From Clostridia bacterium (GTDB lineage: Bacteria; Bacillota; Clostridia; Oscillospirales; Acutalibacteraceae): DNA of 64,000 nucleotides. Positions 1 through 7,398 of the stretch are shown one piece after another. A program made the translations under genes and the position numbers. A model generated the notes under the pieces. It was given only the letters and a program-made list of their open reading frames with translations, did no database searches and was not told the origin of the DNA. The DNA is taken from contig JAFRLW010000012.1 of the NCBI GenBank assembly GCA_017431035.1, positions 39,582 through 103,581 of the forward strand, in the 5' to 3' direction. Positions within the stretch are counted from its first letter, which is position 1; every line of letters begins with the position of its first letter.

Positions 1-1344
1 AATCCCTGCACGATGGACGCCATATGCACCGCTTTACTGCGCAGACTGGGCGATCAAAATAAAATACAACAACTCGCGGCTCTTATGAAAGTCAATACAG
101 ACGCTCTAACAGACGAAGAAGAGACGTTTTCGCTGTTTCACGACTGGCTGTACGATACCGAAAAGACCGACAGCAGTTCGGTAATTGAAAAACTGCTTGA
201 AAATATCGACACTTTTTCCATAGACGCAAAAACGCCGCTGCCTTCTTTTGAGGAAGTAGCGGCAACAGTCAAATGTGAAGACACTGTATATTTCGGCTCG
301 ACCGGCTTACAAAACGCGGTGATACGGTTTCTCGGGGGCGTGATTTCGGACAAAGGCAAAGAACTGTATTTATATTCCGACCAGAATATGAACTGGCTGA
401 CCGACCCCGAGTTTCGTTTGAAATGGGCGGCGTTGATGCTTTGCTGTGTGCAAAAAGGCGTTAAGATCCACGTCATTCATAACGTAGACAGGGACGTTTC
501 CGAAATGATCGAGGCGATCATCAGCTGGCTGCCGCTCTATATGTCCGGAATGATCCGTTCTTATTACTGCAAAAAACAGAAGAATCTAAGGTTTTCCAAT
601 ACGTTCTTTTTATGCCCGGGCGTCGCCTGCATTAAGGGCAGTAATGTGATCGGAACAGAAGACCAAAACGGCGAATATCGTTACGATACTGATACTAAAA
701 TACTGGAAAAGCACCAAGCTGCTTTTCACGGTCTGCTCGCCGACGCAAAGCAACTTGTAAGGATATACGGCAATCTCGAAAGCGAAGGGGTTATTCACAC
801 GGGCCATTCCGGAATGACTGTGCTCGGAACAGCGCTGTCATTTGCCACGATGCCAAAAGAGACTCTCGTTTCGATCCTTGAACGCTGCGGTGCTGACGAA
901 ACCGTGAAGAACAGGGCGTTTTCCGTTTGGGAAAGTCGAAAGAGATTACTTAACGTAACACTTAACGAATCTTTTGTCCACGAGTGCATTCCCGTGGCGG
1001 ATGAAGAAAGTCTGTTTGGAAATAAAGTCTTAACGGATATTCCAGGTCCCAGTGTCGCATATACACCGAAGGAATATGCTGAACATATACGGAACATAAT
1101 CGCACTGTCGGATGAAAGCCCAAAATACCGTTTCTGCGCTTTGCCGGACGCGCCCTTTGCCAATACGCAAATCGTCCTTTCCGACGACATTGTAACGGTA
1201 AGTAGGCTGAACGCCCCGCAGGTCACGTTTTTGATTTCCCATCCGGCTATGTACGAAGCCTTTGTCGCTTATGCCGACCGCATAACAGCCCGCTACAAAC
1301 AGGATAAACTCACGACCAAAAGACTGCTGGAACGGTATTTGTAA
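1..1344 (+). CDS. XRE-type regulator-like protein, C-terminal part (5' end outside window)
   Basis: The reading frame is already open at base 1 (N-P-C-T precede the first ATG at 13), so the gene very probably starts upstream of the window. The visible 440-odd residues contain no helix-turn-helix, enzyme signature, signal peptide or membrane segment. Stretches such as LYSDQNMNWL and IHNVDRDVSEM resemble the long C-terminal domain found in many Firmicutes proteins annotated as XRE-family regulators, where the DNA-binding domain comes first. I recall that family from experience rather than from an alignment. Codon choice looks different from the genes beyond the tRNA (more mixed third positions), hinting at accessory origin. 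The reading frame ends at TAA 1342-1344 and a hairpin follows about 150 bp later. Function is uncertain; the coding call is firm. Confidence 0.7.
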   Translation, partial: NPCTMDAICTALLRRLGDQNKIQQLAALMKVNTDALTDEEETFSLFHDWLYDTEKTDSSSVIEKLLENIDTFSIDAKTPLPSFEEVAATVKCEDTVYFGSTGLQNAVIRFLGGVISDKGKELYLYSDQNMNWLTDPEFRLKWAALMLCCVQKGVKIHVIHNVDRDVSEMIEAIISWLPLYMSGMIRSYYCKKQKNLRFSNTFFLCPGVACIKGSNVIGTEDQNGEYRYDTDTKILEKHQAAFHGLLADAKQLVRIYGNLESEGVIHTGHSGMTVLGTALSFATMPKETLVSILERCGADETVKNRAFSVWESRKRLLNVTLNESFVHECIPVADEESLFGNKVLTDIPGPSVAYTPKEYAEHIRNIIALSDESPKYRFCALPDAPFANTQIVLSDDIVTVSRLNAPQVTFLISHPAMYEAFVAYADRITARYKQDKLTTKRLLERYL

Positions 1345-1492
1345 TAGTTTAAGAATGTGCAGAAACACCCGTAAGAAAAGCAAAAAAATATTTCTAATGG
1401 GGCATTTTAAAGAGTTTTATTTTGTAACTGCTTATGTTAAAATTAAGCCATAAGACACATAACTCGATTTAAGCGCCTGACAACTGTATAGC

Positions 1493-1533
1493 AAAAGAAA
1501 GACAGCCCGCAAAAACGGACTGTCTTTCTTTGG
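1493..1533. terminator. AT-rich long-stem hairpin
   Basis: AAAGAAAGACAG and CTGTCTTTCTTT form a 12-bp stem around a short C/G-rich loop that itself pairs (CCCG/CGG). The right arm is T-rich, so it can act as a terminator for the partial gene on the plus strand and, more weakly, for transcripts from the tRNA side. Confidence 0.6.
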
Positions 1534-1613
1534 TGGAGCAAGATGTCTTAAAGACAAACACCCGGTCGGGGAATAAAACTTGCGGTCTGCATAAACTTTA
1601 TTCTCGAATTGGG

Positions 1614-1629
1614 TGCGGCACCTTGCCGC
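1614..1629 (-). terminator. Small hairpin directly after tRNA-Ala 3' end
   Basis: GCGGCA and TGCCGC pair across a 3-nt loop immediately beyond the encoded CCA of the minus-strand tRNA. There is no U-run, so it may be a processing or partial termination structure rather than a canonical terminator. The 1345-1630 gap holds nothing else I recognise. Confidence 0.35.
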
Positions 1630-1705
1630 TGGTGGAGACGATCGGGATCGAACCGACTACCTTCTGAATGCCATTCAGACGCTCTCCCAGGTGAGCTACG
1701 CCCCC
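1630..1705 (-). tRNA. tRNA-Ala (anticodon GGC)
   Basis: Read on the minus strand the 76-nt segment folds as a tRNA. The acceptor arm GGGGGCG/CGTCTCC has two G-U pairs, the D-arm is GCTCACCTGGGAGAGC, the anticodon stem TCTGA/TCAGA encloses loop ATGGCAT with anticodon GGC, and the T-arm is GTCGGTTCGATCCCGAT. The discriminator is A and the 3' CCA is encoded (TGG on the plus strand at 1630-1632). A sigma-A-like promoter lies just upstream (1717-1745), divergent from rpmH. Confidence 0.95.
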
Positions 1706-1716
1706 GTGCGATAATT

Positions 1717-1745
1717 ATATTATCATAAAAGGCTATTTATTGCAA
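1717..1745 (-). promoter_or_regulatory. sigma-A promoter for tRNA-Ala
   Basis: On the minus strand, TTGCAA (1740-1745) and TAATAT (1717-1722) are separated by 17 bp, ending about 11 bp before the tRNA 5' end. Confidence 0.6.
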
Positions 1746-1764
1746 GAGAAATATTTATTTTTCA

Positions 1765-1793
1765 TTGACAATTATGGCCGTTTGCGGTATAAT
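1765..1793 (+). promoter_or_regulatory. Consensus sigma-A promoter of rpmH operon
   Basis: A perfect TTGACA at 1765-1770 and a perfect TATAAT at 1788-1793 are separated by 17 bp. This is the strongest-looking promoter in the window, fitting ribosomal-protein and RNase P protein expression. Confidence 0.9.
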
Positions 1794-1805
1794 CGACGAT
1801 ATATA

Positions 1806-1842
1806 AGGGAGTTTATCGCCATATGGCGTGTCTCTTTTAATA
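1806..1842 (+). promoter_or_regulatory. Hairpin in rpmH 5' leader
   Basis: Just after the predicted transcription start, CGCCATATGGCG is self-complementary and is flanked by AGGGAG and CTCTTTT, which can extend the stem. An A-rich stretch follows before the Shine-Dalgarno at 1868-1873. It could stabilise or attenuate the leader; nothing more specific can be said. Confidence 0.4.
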
Positions 1843-1882
1843 AAAAAAGAAAAAAACAAATATTGTAAGGGAGGCGTAAGTA

Positions 1883-2017
1883 ATGAAAAGAACCTATCAG
1901 CCCAAGAAACTTCATCGCAAAAAGGAACACGGTTTCAGGAAGAGAATGGCTACCGCTAATGGTCGCAAGGTGCTTGCCCGCAGAAGAGCAAAAGGCAGAA
2001 AACAGTTGACCTACTAA
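1883..2017 (+). CDS. rpmH: 50S ribosomal protein L34
   Basis: This 44-residue, highly basic protein starts MKRTYQPKK and contains the HGFRKRM and [13 protein letters not shown] blocks typical of bacterial L34. Length is normal for the family. It binds the large subunit's 23S rRNA near the exit-tunnel side. The start is fixed by a GGGAGG Shine-Dalgarno about 10 nt upstream. It opens the rpmH-rnpA-yidD-yidC-jag block that in most Firmicutes lies beside dnaA; here a tRNA-Ala and a regulator-like gene stand in the upstream position instead, and no dnaA is visible. Confidence 0.98.
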   Translation: MKRTYQPKKLHRKKEHGFRKRMATANGRKVLARRRAKGRKQLTY

Positions 2018-2046
2018 GCCACGACAATTTAGTGGCTTTTCCTTTT
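2016..2046 (+). terminator. Terminator/attenuator between rpmH and rnpA
   Basis: AAGCCAC (2016-2022) pairs with GTGGCTT (2032-2038) and is followed by a T-rich run. It would terminate most transcripts after rpmH and let a minority read into rnpA, consistent with the much higher demand for L34 than for RNase P protein. Confidence 0.8.
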
Positions 2047-2067
2047 TATTAAGGACTGTGTGAAAAA

Positions 2068-2403
2068 ATGAGAAGCTTTGAAAAACTAAAGCAGAACTAC
2101 GAGTTTCACCGTGCATATAATCGTGGTGATTCGTACGTCGCCCCGGAGTTTGTCCTTTATATTGTTAAAGGGCGTCGGGAGAAAATACGCCTCGGTATAA
2201 CAGTCAGCCGAAAACTCGGAACGGCGGTTGCTCGTAACAGGGCTAAACGGGTGCTCACCGCCGCTTTTGATATGGCGAAAGAATATACTGTACCGGGCTA
2301 TGATTACGTTATTGTGGCAAGGAGTCGAGTGCTTGCAAAAAAGAGCACGGCAATAGCCGAAAAACTTTGCCGCATACTGTCTGATGCGGGGATAAAGAGA
2401 TGA
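2068..2403 (+). CDS. rnpA: Ribonuclease P protein component
   Basis: This is the 111-residue protein subunit of RNase P, which helps the catalytic RNA mature tRNA 5' ends. The family hallmarks are visible: the N-terminal [14 protein letters not shown] block, the aromatic/basic sheet ([11 protein letters not shown]), and the RNR motif ARNRAKR near residues 55-61. Size is typical. It follows rpmH across a leaky terminator, and its stop overlaps the yidD start by 4 bp (ATGA), indicating translational coupling. The Shine-Dalgarno is weak (AAGGA about 12 nt upstream). Confidence 0.97.
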   Translation: MRSFEKLKQNYEFHRAYNRGDSYVAPEFVLYIVKGRREKIRLGITVSRKLGTAVARNRAKRVLTAAFDMAKEYTVPGYDYVIVARSRVLAKKSTAIAEKLCRILSDAGIKR

Positions 2404-2639
2404 ATATTGCACAAAAGGCCGTAATCGGCGCAATAAATGTTTACAGAAAACATATTTCCCCTGCAAAAATACCATGTTGTAGATTTACACCTACTTGCAG
2501 CGCCTACGCCATTGAGGCGGTGATGACACACGGCGCCCTAAAAGGCGGCGCTTTGGCTATTATGAGAATACTGCGCTGCAACCCGTTATGTAAAGGCGGA
2601 TATGATCCCGTTCCGCCGAAGAAAGAGAAGAAAGTTTGA
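2400..2639 (+). CDS. yidD: Membrane protein insertion efficiency factor YidD
   Basis: This 79-residue protein carries the conserved cysteine pattern of Yid[12 protein letters not shown] (residues 27-37) and [13 protein letters not shown] (residues 60-72). It has an amphipathic N-terminus and a lysine-rich tail. YidD is a small peripheral membrane protein that aids YidC-dependent insertion. The ATG overlaps the rnpA stop and yidC follows after 19 bp, the usual order. Confidence 0.95.
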   Translation: MNIAQKAVIGAINVYRKHISPAKIPCCRFTPTCSAYAIEAVMTHGALKGGALAIMRILRCNPLCKGGYDPVPPKKEKKV

Positions 2640-2658
2640 AAATTAAGGTGCAATCAGT

Positions 2659-3693
2659 ATGAGTCGTATATTTGATATTATTAACATACCGCTCGGCTAC
2701 GTTATGCGTTTTTTGGCGCAGCTTTTCGGCGGAAACTTTGCTTTGTCGGTTTTTGTATTCACACTTCTTATAGACGTTATACTAATACCGCTCAGCATTA
2801 AAAGTCAAAAATCAACCGTTGCGCAACTTCGTATCAAGCCTAAACTTGACGAACTAAAGAAACGCTACGGCGATGATAAACAAAAATTTGCACAAGCCCA
2901 GCAGGAACTCTATCAAAAAGAGAACGTTTCAATGGCGGGCGGATGTCTGCCTATGCTTGTAAGGCTTTTACTCCTTTTTGCCATTTATTCACTTATTTTG
3001 TCACCGCTTACCTATATGTCGGGCGCAAGCAAGACTAAGGTCAACAATGTATCTTCTGCGATAAGCAGCGGACTTGAAACTCTCAAAGAAGAGGATGAGG
3101 ACAGATATAACGAGATTATAAAAGAATACAACTGGACCTCTACAAAGGGTACCGTTTCAAATCAACTCGGCCTTATCAAGTTTGTTCGTGACGATACAGG
3201 TATAGTTAAAGAGATTTTAGGCGAAAAGAAGTATGCCAAAATAGAAGATGATTATGAGTATCTTCGCAAAAAGGACAAAGAGTCCAATATAAATTATACC
3301 CTTTTCACCGATAAGATAAATCTTATTGAAAAGCCCAACTTCAGTATGGATATTTTCCATAATTTTGAACTCAACTGGCTGCTTCCGATAGGCGCATTTT
3401 TGTCGCAAATGCTTATGAGCCTTATACAAAGCCGTATCACAAAAATAAACACACCCGAAGCCCCCTCTATGATGGGACTTACCCTCTTTATGCCGCTTAT
3501 ATCTCTATTTATCGGCTTCACATTCCCGGGCGGTGTTTGTTTCTACTGGATATGCTCGTCGCTGATAGGCGGTGCGATACAGGTCTTTGTACAACTATTT
3601 TACGGACCGCAAAGATTACTTGCTCGTGAGAGGGCTAAAGAAATCGAAAAAGAATATGATTTTGAGAAAAAACAACTTGAAAAGTATAATTAG
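2659..3693 (+). CDS. yidC: Membrane protein insertase YidC/SpoIIIJ
   Basis: This 344-residue YidC/Oxa1 insertase lacks the large Gram-negative periplasmic domain. Hydrophobic segments lie near residues 24-46, 95-118, 236-258 and 272-315. The C-terminal block FPGGVCFYWICSSL is characteristic. Unlike Bacillus SpoIIIJ, about 115 mostly polar residues separate the second segment from the next. By eye, the position of the groove arginine in TM1 (TLLIR-type motif in Bacillus) is an aspartate (TLLID, D39), while an arginine sits in the next segment (R102). The Shine-Dalgarno AAGGTG fixes the start. With Jag it corresponds to the SpoIIIJ/SpoIIIJ-associated pair. Confidence 0.93.
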   Translation: MSRIFDIINIPLGYVMRFLAQLFGGNFALSVFVFTLLIDVILIPLSIKSQKSTVAQLRIKPKLDELKKRYGDDKQKFAQAQQELYQKENVSMAGGCLPMLVRLLLLFAIYSLILSPLTYMSGASKTKVNNVSSAISSGLETLKEEDEDRYNEIIKEYNWTSTKGTVSNQLGLIKFVRDDTGIVKEILGEKKYAKIEDDYEYLRKKDKESNINYTLFTDKINLIEKPNFSMDIFHNFELNWLLPIGAFLSQMLMSLIQSRITKINTPEAPSMMGLTLFMPLISLFIGFTFPGGVCFYWICSSLIGGAIQVFVQLFYGPQRLLARERAKEIEKEYDFEKKQLEKYN

Positions 3694-3716
3694 TTGCTTT
3701 TAGGGAGGAATAACCT

Positions 3717-4673
3717 TTGATTATAGAGGAAATCGGACGAGGTTCTACTCTTGACGAGGCTAAGGAAGACGCTATCCTTAAACTCGGTATAAGTGAAGAT
3801 GAGGACTTTGAGTTTGATATAATTTCAATGCCCAAGAAAAAGATTATGGGTATTTTCGGCGGCTCGGACGCCGAGGTTAAGGTTTGGATAACACGTCCTG
3901 ATAAACCGGGCGAAAAAAAGAGCAAACCGAAAAAAGAAAACAAAAAAGAAAAAAAAAAAGAAAAGAACCAAACAAAGCCGGAAACAAAAAAAGAAACCAA
4001 AAAAGAAACCAAAAAGGAAATAAAAAACGAGGAGATAAATGCGGTTGACGCCGAAACTTTAACTCCCGATAACCGTTCATATAAAGCGGTTAATTACCTT
4101 AAAACCGTTTTACCGCTTCTCGGTTGTGAAAACCTTAAAATCAAGGTTGCCGAGAAAGAAGACAGTGCGGTAGTTTTCCTTGAGGGTGACGGACTCGGTA
4201 TTGTTATAGGCCGTCGTGGTGAAACGCTTGACGCTTTTCAGCACCTCGCTTCCCTTGCGGCAAGAACAAAAGCCGGTTATTACAAAATCACCCTTAATAT
4301 CGGGGATTACCGTGAGCGCAGGGAAGATGCTCTCGTTTCCCTTGCAAAGCGAATAGCCGCCGGAGTGCTTAAAACCGGCAGAGGTAAAGCGCTTGAGCCT
4401 ATGAACCCTTATGAGAGAAGAATAATCCACACCACAATTCAGGAAATAGAGGGTGTAACCAGCGCCTCGCTCGGTGAGGGAGAAAACCGCAGGGTTGTAG
4501 TTGTTCTTGAGGGTGAGGATGTAAAAAGCGTTCGTTTCGGACGTAGAAATGACAGAGATCACAGAGGCAGAAACGATAGAAGACAAAGAAGACCTGCCGC
4601 ACCAAAGATCACCACACCTACAAGAGAGCCGAAATCGGATAGCGACGTTCCGCTATACGGAAAGATAAAATAA
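3717..4673 (+). CDS. jag: SpoIIIJ-associated RNA-binding protein Jag/KhpB
   Basis: This 318-residue protein starts at TTG 3717, eight bases after GGGAGG. Domain order is clear. A Jag_N domain (residues 1-57, ending MGIFGGSDAEVKVW) is followed by a Lys/Glu-rich low-complexity linker (about 62-105). A KH domain carries GIVIGRRGETLDAF near 160, and an R3H domain contains MNPYERRIIH near 223. The tail is Arg-rich and probably disordered. KhpB binds RNA with KhpA and influences cell division and elongation in Gram-positives. The A-rich DNA of the linker (AAAAAAGAAA-type repeats, 3905-4030) is prone to slippage. A strong terminator follows. Confidence 0.95.
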   Translation: MIIEEIGRGSTLDEAKEDAILKLGISEDEDFEFDIISMPKKKIMGIFGGSDAEVKVWITRPDKPGEKKSKPKKENKKEKKKEKNQTKPETKKETKKETKKEIKNEEINAVDAETLTPDNRSYKAVNYLKTVLPLLGCENLKIKVAEKEDSAVVFLEGDGLGIVIGRRGETLDAFQHLASLAARTKAGYYKITLNIGDYRERREDALVSLAKRIAAGVLKTGRGKALEPMNPYERRIIHTTIQEIEGVTSASLGEGENRRVVVVLEGEDVKSVRFGRRNDRDHRGRNDRRQRRPAAPKITTPTREPKSDSDVPLYGKIK

Positions 4674-4701
4674 AAAAAGCACCCTGCGGGGTGCTTTTTT
4701 G
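4673..4701 (+). terminator. Intrinsic terminator after jag
   Basis: GCACCC, loop TGCG, GGGTGC, then six Ts at 4695-4700, preceded by an A-run, so it works on both strands. It closes the rpmH-jag operon and is the first module of the composite repeat region. Confidence 0.92.
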
Positions 4702-5035
4702 TTAGATGTCAGATTAGAGATATCAGATATCAGACGGCAGGTGTCAGGCGGAGAATGACGGGATATAAACCGGGCTGTCGAGGACGCCAGCCCCTACGGT
4801 AAGGAAAAAGAAAACAATCCTCCCGTCACGGTTACACCGTGCCACCCTCCTTTAGGGCAAGGAGGGTTACAAGGAAAAACGGGCTGTCGGAAACCGCCAG
4901 CCCCTACAAATAGGAATAACGGGCTGTCGAGGATGCCAGCCCCTACAAAAATGGAATTACAAAAAGGGAAAACGGGCTGTCGGAAACCGCCAGCCCCTAC
5001 AAAAATGGAAAACGGGCGGAAAACCGCCCGTTTTA
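4702..5035 (+). repeat. Composite intergenic repeat element, copy 1 (modules B1-A1-C1-A2-A3-A4-hairpin)
   Basis: The 380-bp gap between jag and lysA holds no gene. It is a mosaic. Module B is a run of TCAGATATCAGA-like words ending in GACGGCAGGTGTCAGGCGG. Module A is CGGGCTGTCG-N6/7-CGCCAGCCCCTAC, found at 4771-4797, 4880-4907, 4920-4946 and 4973-5000. Module C is a CCCTCCTTTAGGGCAAGGAGGG palindrome-like block (4815-4869). A GGGCGG/CCGCCC hairpin ends the element (5011-5032). The same module order recurs in reverse orientation at 60930-61118, also next to a terminator, with partial copies at 17097-17180 and 47383-47535. No ORF, transposase or target-site duplication was seen. Confidence 0.85.
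5009..5035 (-). terminator. Terminator after lysA
   Basis: AACGGGCGG (5011-5019) and CCGCCCGTT (5024-5032) pair around a 4-nt loop. On the minus strand it is followed by TTCCATTTTT, so it can end the proS-dapA-ddh-lysA transcript. It is also the last module of the composite repeat element. Confidence 0.75.
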
Positions 5036-5054
5036 TATTATTTATTTAACAATA

Positions 5055-6371
5055 TTATTCGTCAAGCGCTATGAGGTCGTCGAGGGTTTCTCCTTTAACG
5101 GCGACATAAGGTTTTTTATCCTTTATCATAACTACCGGCGGGCGAGGTATACGGTTGTAGTTAGACGCCATAGAGTAGTTATAAGCGCCGGTGGTGCAAA
5201 CGGCGATAATATCGCCACGCTTTATACCTGAGGGGAGGAGAACTCCCGGTTGAATTATATCTCCGCTCTCGCAACAGCGACCGACAACGGTTGAACGCAT
5301 ATCGCCTCTTTCGTTCATACGGTTAGCAGGGAGAACGGTATAGGGCGCCTCATACATAGCATAGCGAACGTTATCCGCCATACCGCCGTCAACCGACACG
5401 TAGTTTATAAAACCGGGTATCTTTTTGACCATACCGACGGTATAAAGGGTGAGACCGGCGTCGGCGACGATACTTCTGCCCGGCTCAAAGGAAACCGACG
5501 GCATAGGATAATTGTTTTCTTTTGATAATTTTTTTAGATAATTAGCCACCGCCTCGATATTTTCGGCAATATCGATAACAGGGTCGTTTTCAAGGTATCT
5601 TACGCCATATCCTCCGCCGAGGTCGAGCATACGTGCTATGTAGCCGTACTTCTCACGGATATAGGTCATATAAGAAAACATAATTTTTGCCGAACGGATA
5701 TAAACGTCCGAATCAAAAAGCTGCGACCCTACGTGACAATGAAAACCGATAAGTTCTACGTTTTTAGACACAAGCGCCTTTTCGGTTATTTTCTCGGCGG
5801 CGCCTGTTTCAATGGCGAAACCGAACTTTGAGTCAACCTTGCCGGTGTCAACCGCTTCAAAAGTGTGGGTATCAATACCGGGGGTGAGGCGTAAAAGTAT
5901 TTTTTGTTTTATGCCCTTTTTACCTGCCGCTTTATTAAGGGAAAGTAGTTCCTCTTTGTTATCGACAACAAAGTAGCCGACGCCCATACGGAGTGCATAT
6001 TTTATATCATTATCGGTCTTGTTGTTTGAGTGAAAAAAGGCTTTTTCAAGCGGAAAACCTGCCTTGTGGGCGGTATAAATCTCGCCGCAGGAAACAACGT
6101 CGCAATACATACCCTCCTCTTTCATAATAGTGTACATACGCTTAAAAGAGGCGGCTTTTGAGGCATAAATTGCCCTGCCCTCACTACCTAAGTTTTTGCT
6201 TATGGCGTTTTTGTAGATACGGCATTTTTCCCTGATTTTATCCTCATCCATAAGGTAAACGGGGGTGCCGTATTCTTTGGCGAGAAGGGTTGTATCAAGT
6301 CCTGCAAACAGAAGGTGACCCTCATCATTTACAGAGAGGTTATCGCAAATTAGTTTGTTTTCGTATGGCAT
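5055..6371 (-). CDS. lysA: Diaminopimelate decarboxylase
   Basis: This 438-residue PLP enzyme of fold type III decarboxylates meso-diaminopimelate to L-lysine, the last lysine step. Visible signatures are the PLP lysine in YASKA (K72), HCHVGSQ near 210, GGGYG near 250, EPGRS near 297, and the dimer-interface catalytic cysteine motif CCESGD near 362. Length matches the family. The Shine-Dalgarno AAGGA lies 8 nt before ATG. It ends a minus-strand operon proS-dapA-ddh-lysA, 12 bp after ddh, so the whole DAP/lysine branch used here (dapA, ddh, lysA) is co-transcribed. Confidence 0.96.
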   Translation of the reverse strand: MPYENKLICDNLSVNDEGHLLFAGLDTTLLAKEYGTPVYLMDEDKIREKCRIYKNAISKNLGSEGRAIYASKAASFKRMYTIMKEEGMYCDVVSCGEIYTAHKAGFPLEKAFFHSNNKTDNDIKYALRMGVGYFVVDNKEELLSLNKAAGKKGIKQKILLRLTPGIDTHTFEAVDTGKVDSKFGFAIETGAAEKITEKALVSKNVELIGFHCHVGSQLFDSDVYIRSAKIMFSYMTYIREKYGYIARMLDLGGGYGVRYLENDPVIDIAENIEAVANYLKKLSKENNYPMPSVSFEPGRSIVADAGLTLYTVGMVKKIPGFINYVSVDGGMADNVRYAMYEAPYTVLPANRMNERGDMRSTVVGRCCESGDIIQPGVLLPSGIKRGDIIAVCTTGAYNYSMASNYNRIPRPPVVMIKDKKPYVAVKGETLDDLIALDE

Positions 6372-6383
6372 ATATTTTTTTCC

Positions 6384-7358
6384 TTATAACATTGTGTGAC
6401 GAAGTTCGTCGGCGGTGAGGGGCGACAGTTCCGCAGGCGCTATATCAAAAGCGGTTTTGCAACCTGCCTCACCTTTATTGTTAAGCTTTACCGCCGCTCT
6501 TGCAAAAGCAACAAGCACGCTTCCCGTGAACTCGGGGTTTGAGTCGAGTTTGAGGCTGTATTCTATAGTATGGCGGTTATCGCCGTTTCCGGTAGAGCCG
6601 GTCCTGATAACAAAACCGCCGTGGGGAAGTGAAGCGTGATTTTTCTTCATCTCTTCCTCGCTTATAAAGGTAACAGAGGTATCATAATCGGCAAAATAGT
6701 TGGGCATTTCCTTGATTTCTTTTGCGATTTTATCTTTATCGGCGCCCTCTTTAGCCACAACGTAGCATTCTCTTTTGTGCATTTGTCTTGCGGTGAAATC
6801 GGTGGTGTCTCCGTTTCTGACTTTGTTTAGCGTTTCCTCTATCGGAACGGTGTACTGTCTTGCGTCCAAAACGCCGTCAATACGGCGGATAGCGTCGGAA
6901 TGTCCCTGGCTTACGCCCCTGCCCCAAAAGGTGTTGCTTTTACCGTTTGGCATAATGCAGTAGGAATATATTCTTGCAATAGAGAACATACCGGGGTCCC
7001 AGCCGACCGAGATAACGGCAACTTTTTTGCCCTCTTTGGCGGCGGCGTCAACCTTTTCAAAGTGTTCGCCTATTCTTGCGTGGGTGTCAAAACTGTCAAC
7101 AACGTTGAAGTTTTTGGCGAGAGCCGGCGTCATAGTCGGCAAATCGGTGGCACTGCCTCCGCAAATGATGAGAACGTCAACTTTATCCTTGAAGTTCAGT
7201 ATATCATCAGCACTGAAAACCTTTGTGCCGAGAACGCTTTTAACCGTTTCGGGCGCACGGCGGGTAAATATTCCGACAAGTTCCATATCGTCGGCGCAGT
7301 TTACTGCCGCCTCAACGCCACGGCCCAAATTGCCGTATCCGTAAATTGCTACTTTCAT
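6384..7358 (-). CDS. ddh: meso-Diaminopimelate dehydrogenase
   Basis: This 324-residue NADPH-dependent enzyme converts tetrahydrodipicolinate, ammonia and NADPH directly to meso-DAP. It starts with a dinucleotide-binding Rossmann motif (YGYGNLGRGV) and carries the Ddh-specific SVGWDPGMFS and GRGVSQGHSDA blocks near residues 115-160. It replaces the dapD/E/C/F or dapL routes, none of which is in the window. It lies between dapA and lysA in the same operon with an AAAGGATG Shine-Dalgarno. meso-DAP also serves the peptidoglycan stem peptide. Confidence 0.95.
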   Translation of the reverse strand: MKVAIYGYGNLGRGVEAAVNCADDMELVGIFTRRAPETVKSVLGTKVFSADDILNFKDKVDVLIICGGSATDLPTMTPALAKNFNVVDSFDTHARIGEHFEKVDAAAKEGKKVAVISVGWDPGMFSIARIYSYCIMPNGKSNTFWGRGVSQGHSDAIRRIDGVLDARQYTVPIEETLNKVRNGDTTDFTARQMHKRECYVVAKEGADKDKIAKEIKEMPNYFADYDTSVTFISEEEMKKNHASLPHGGFVIRTGSTGNGDNRHTIEYSLKLDSNPEFTGSVLVAFARAAVKLNNKGEAGCKTAFDIAPAELSPLTADELRHTML

Positions 7359-7398
7359 AAATCTGTCATCCTTTCATATATATTTGGTTTTTATTTAC

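Noticed and set aside
1531-1560. Possible second tRNA 3' end (GCTCCACCA on the minus strand).
   Set aside because: No T-arm, anticodon arm or D-arm can be drawn upstream of it; only the final bases resemble a tRNA.
1706-1882. Search for a replication origin or DnaA-box cluster near rpmH.
   Set aside because: No TTATCCACA-like clusters, no dnaA or dnaN; only divergent promoters and a leader hairpin are seen.
4771-5000. Four copies of a 27-bp word, checked as a possible CRISPR array.
   Set aside because: Spacing is irregular, intervening sequence is not unique spacer-like, and related copies are dispersed singly elsewhere.
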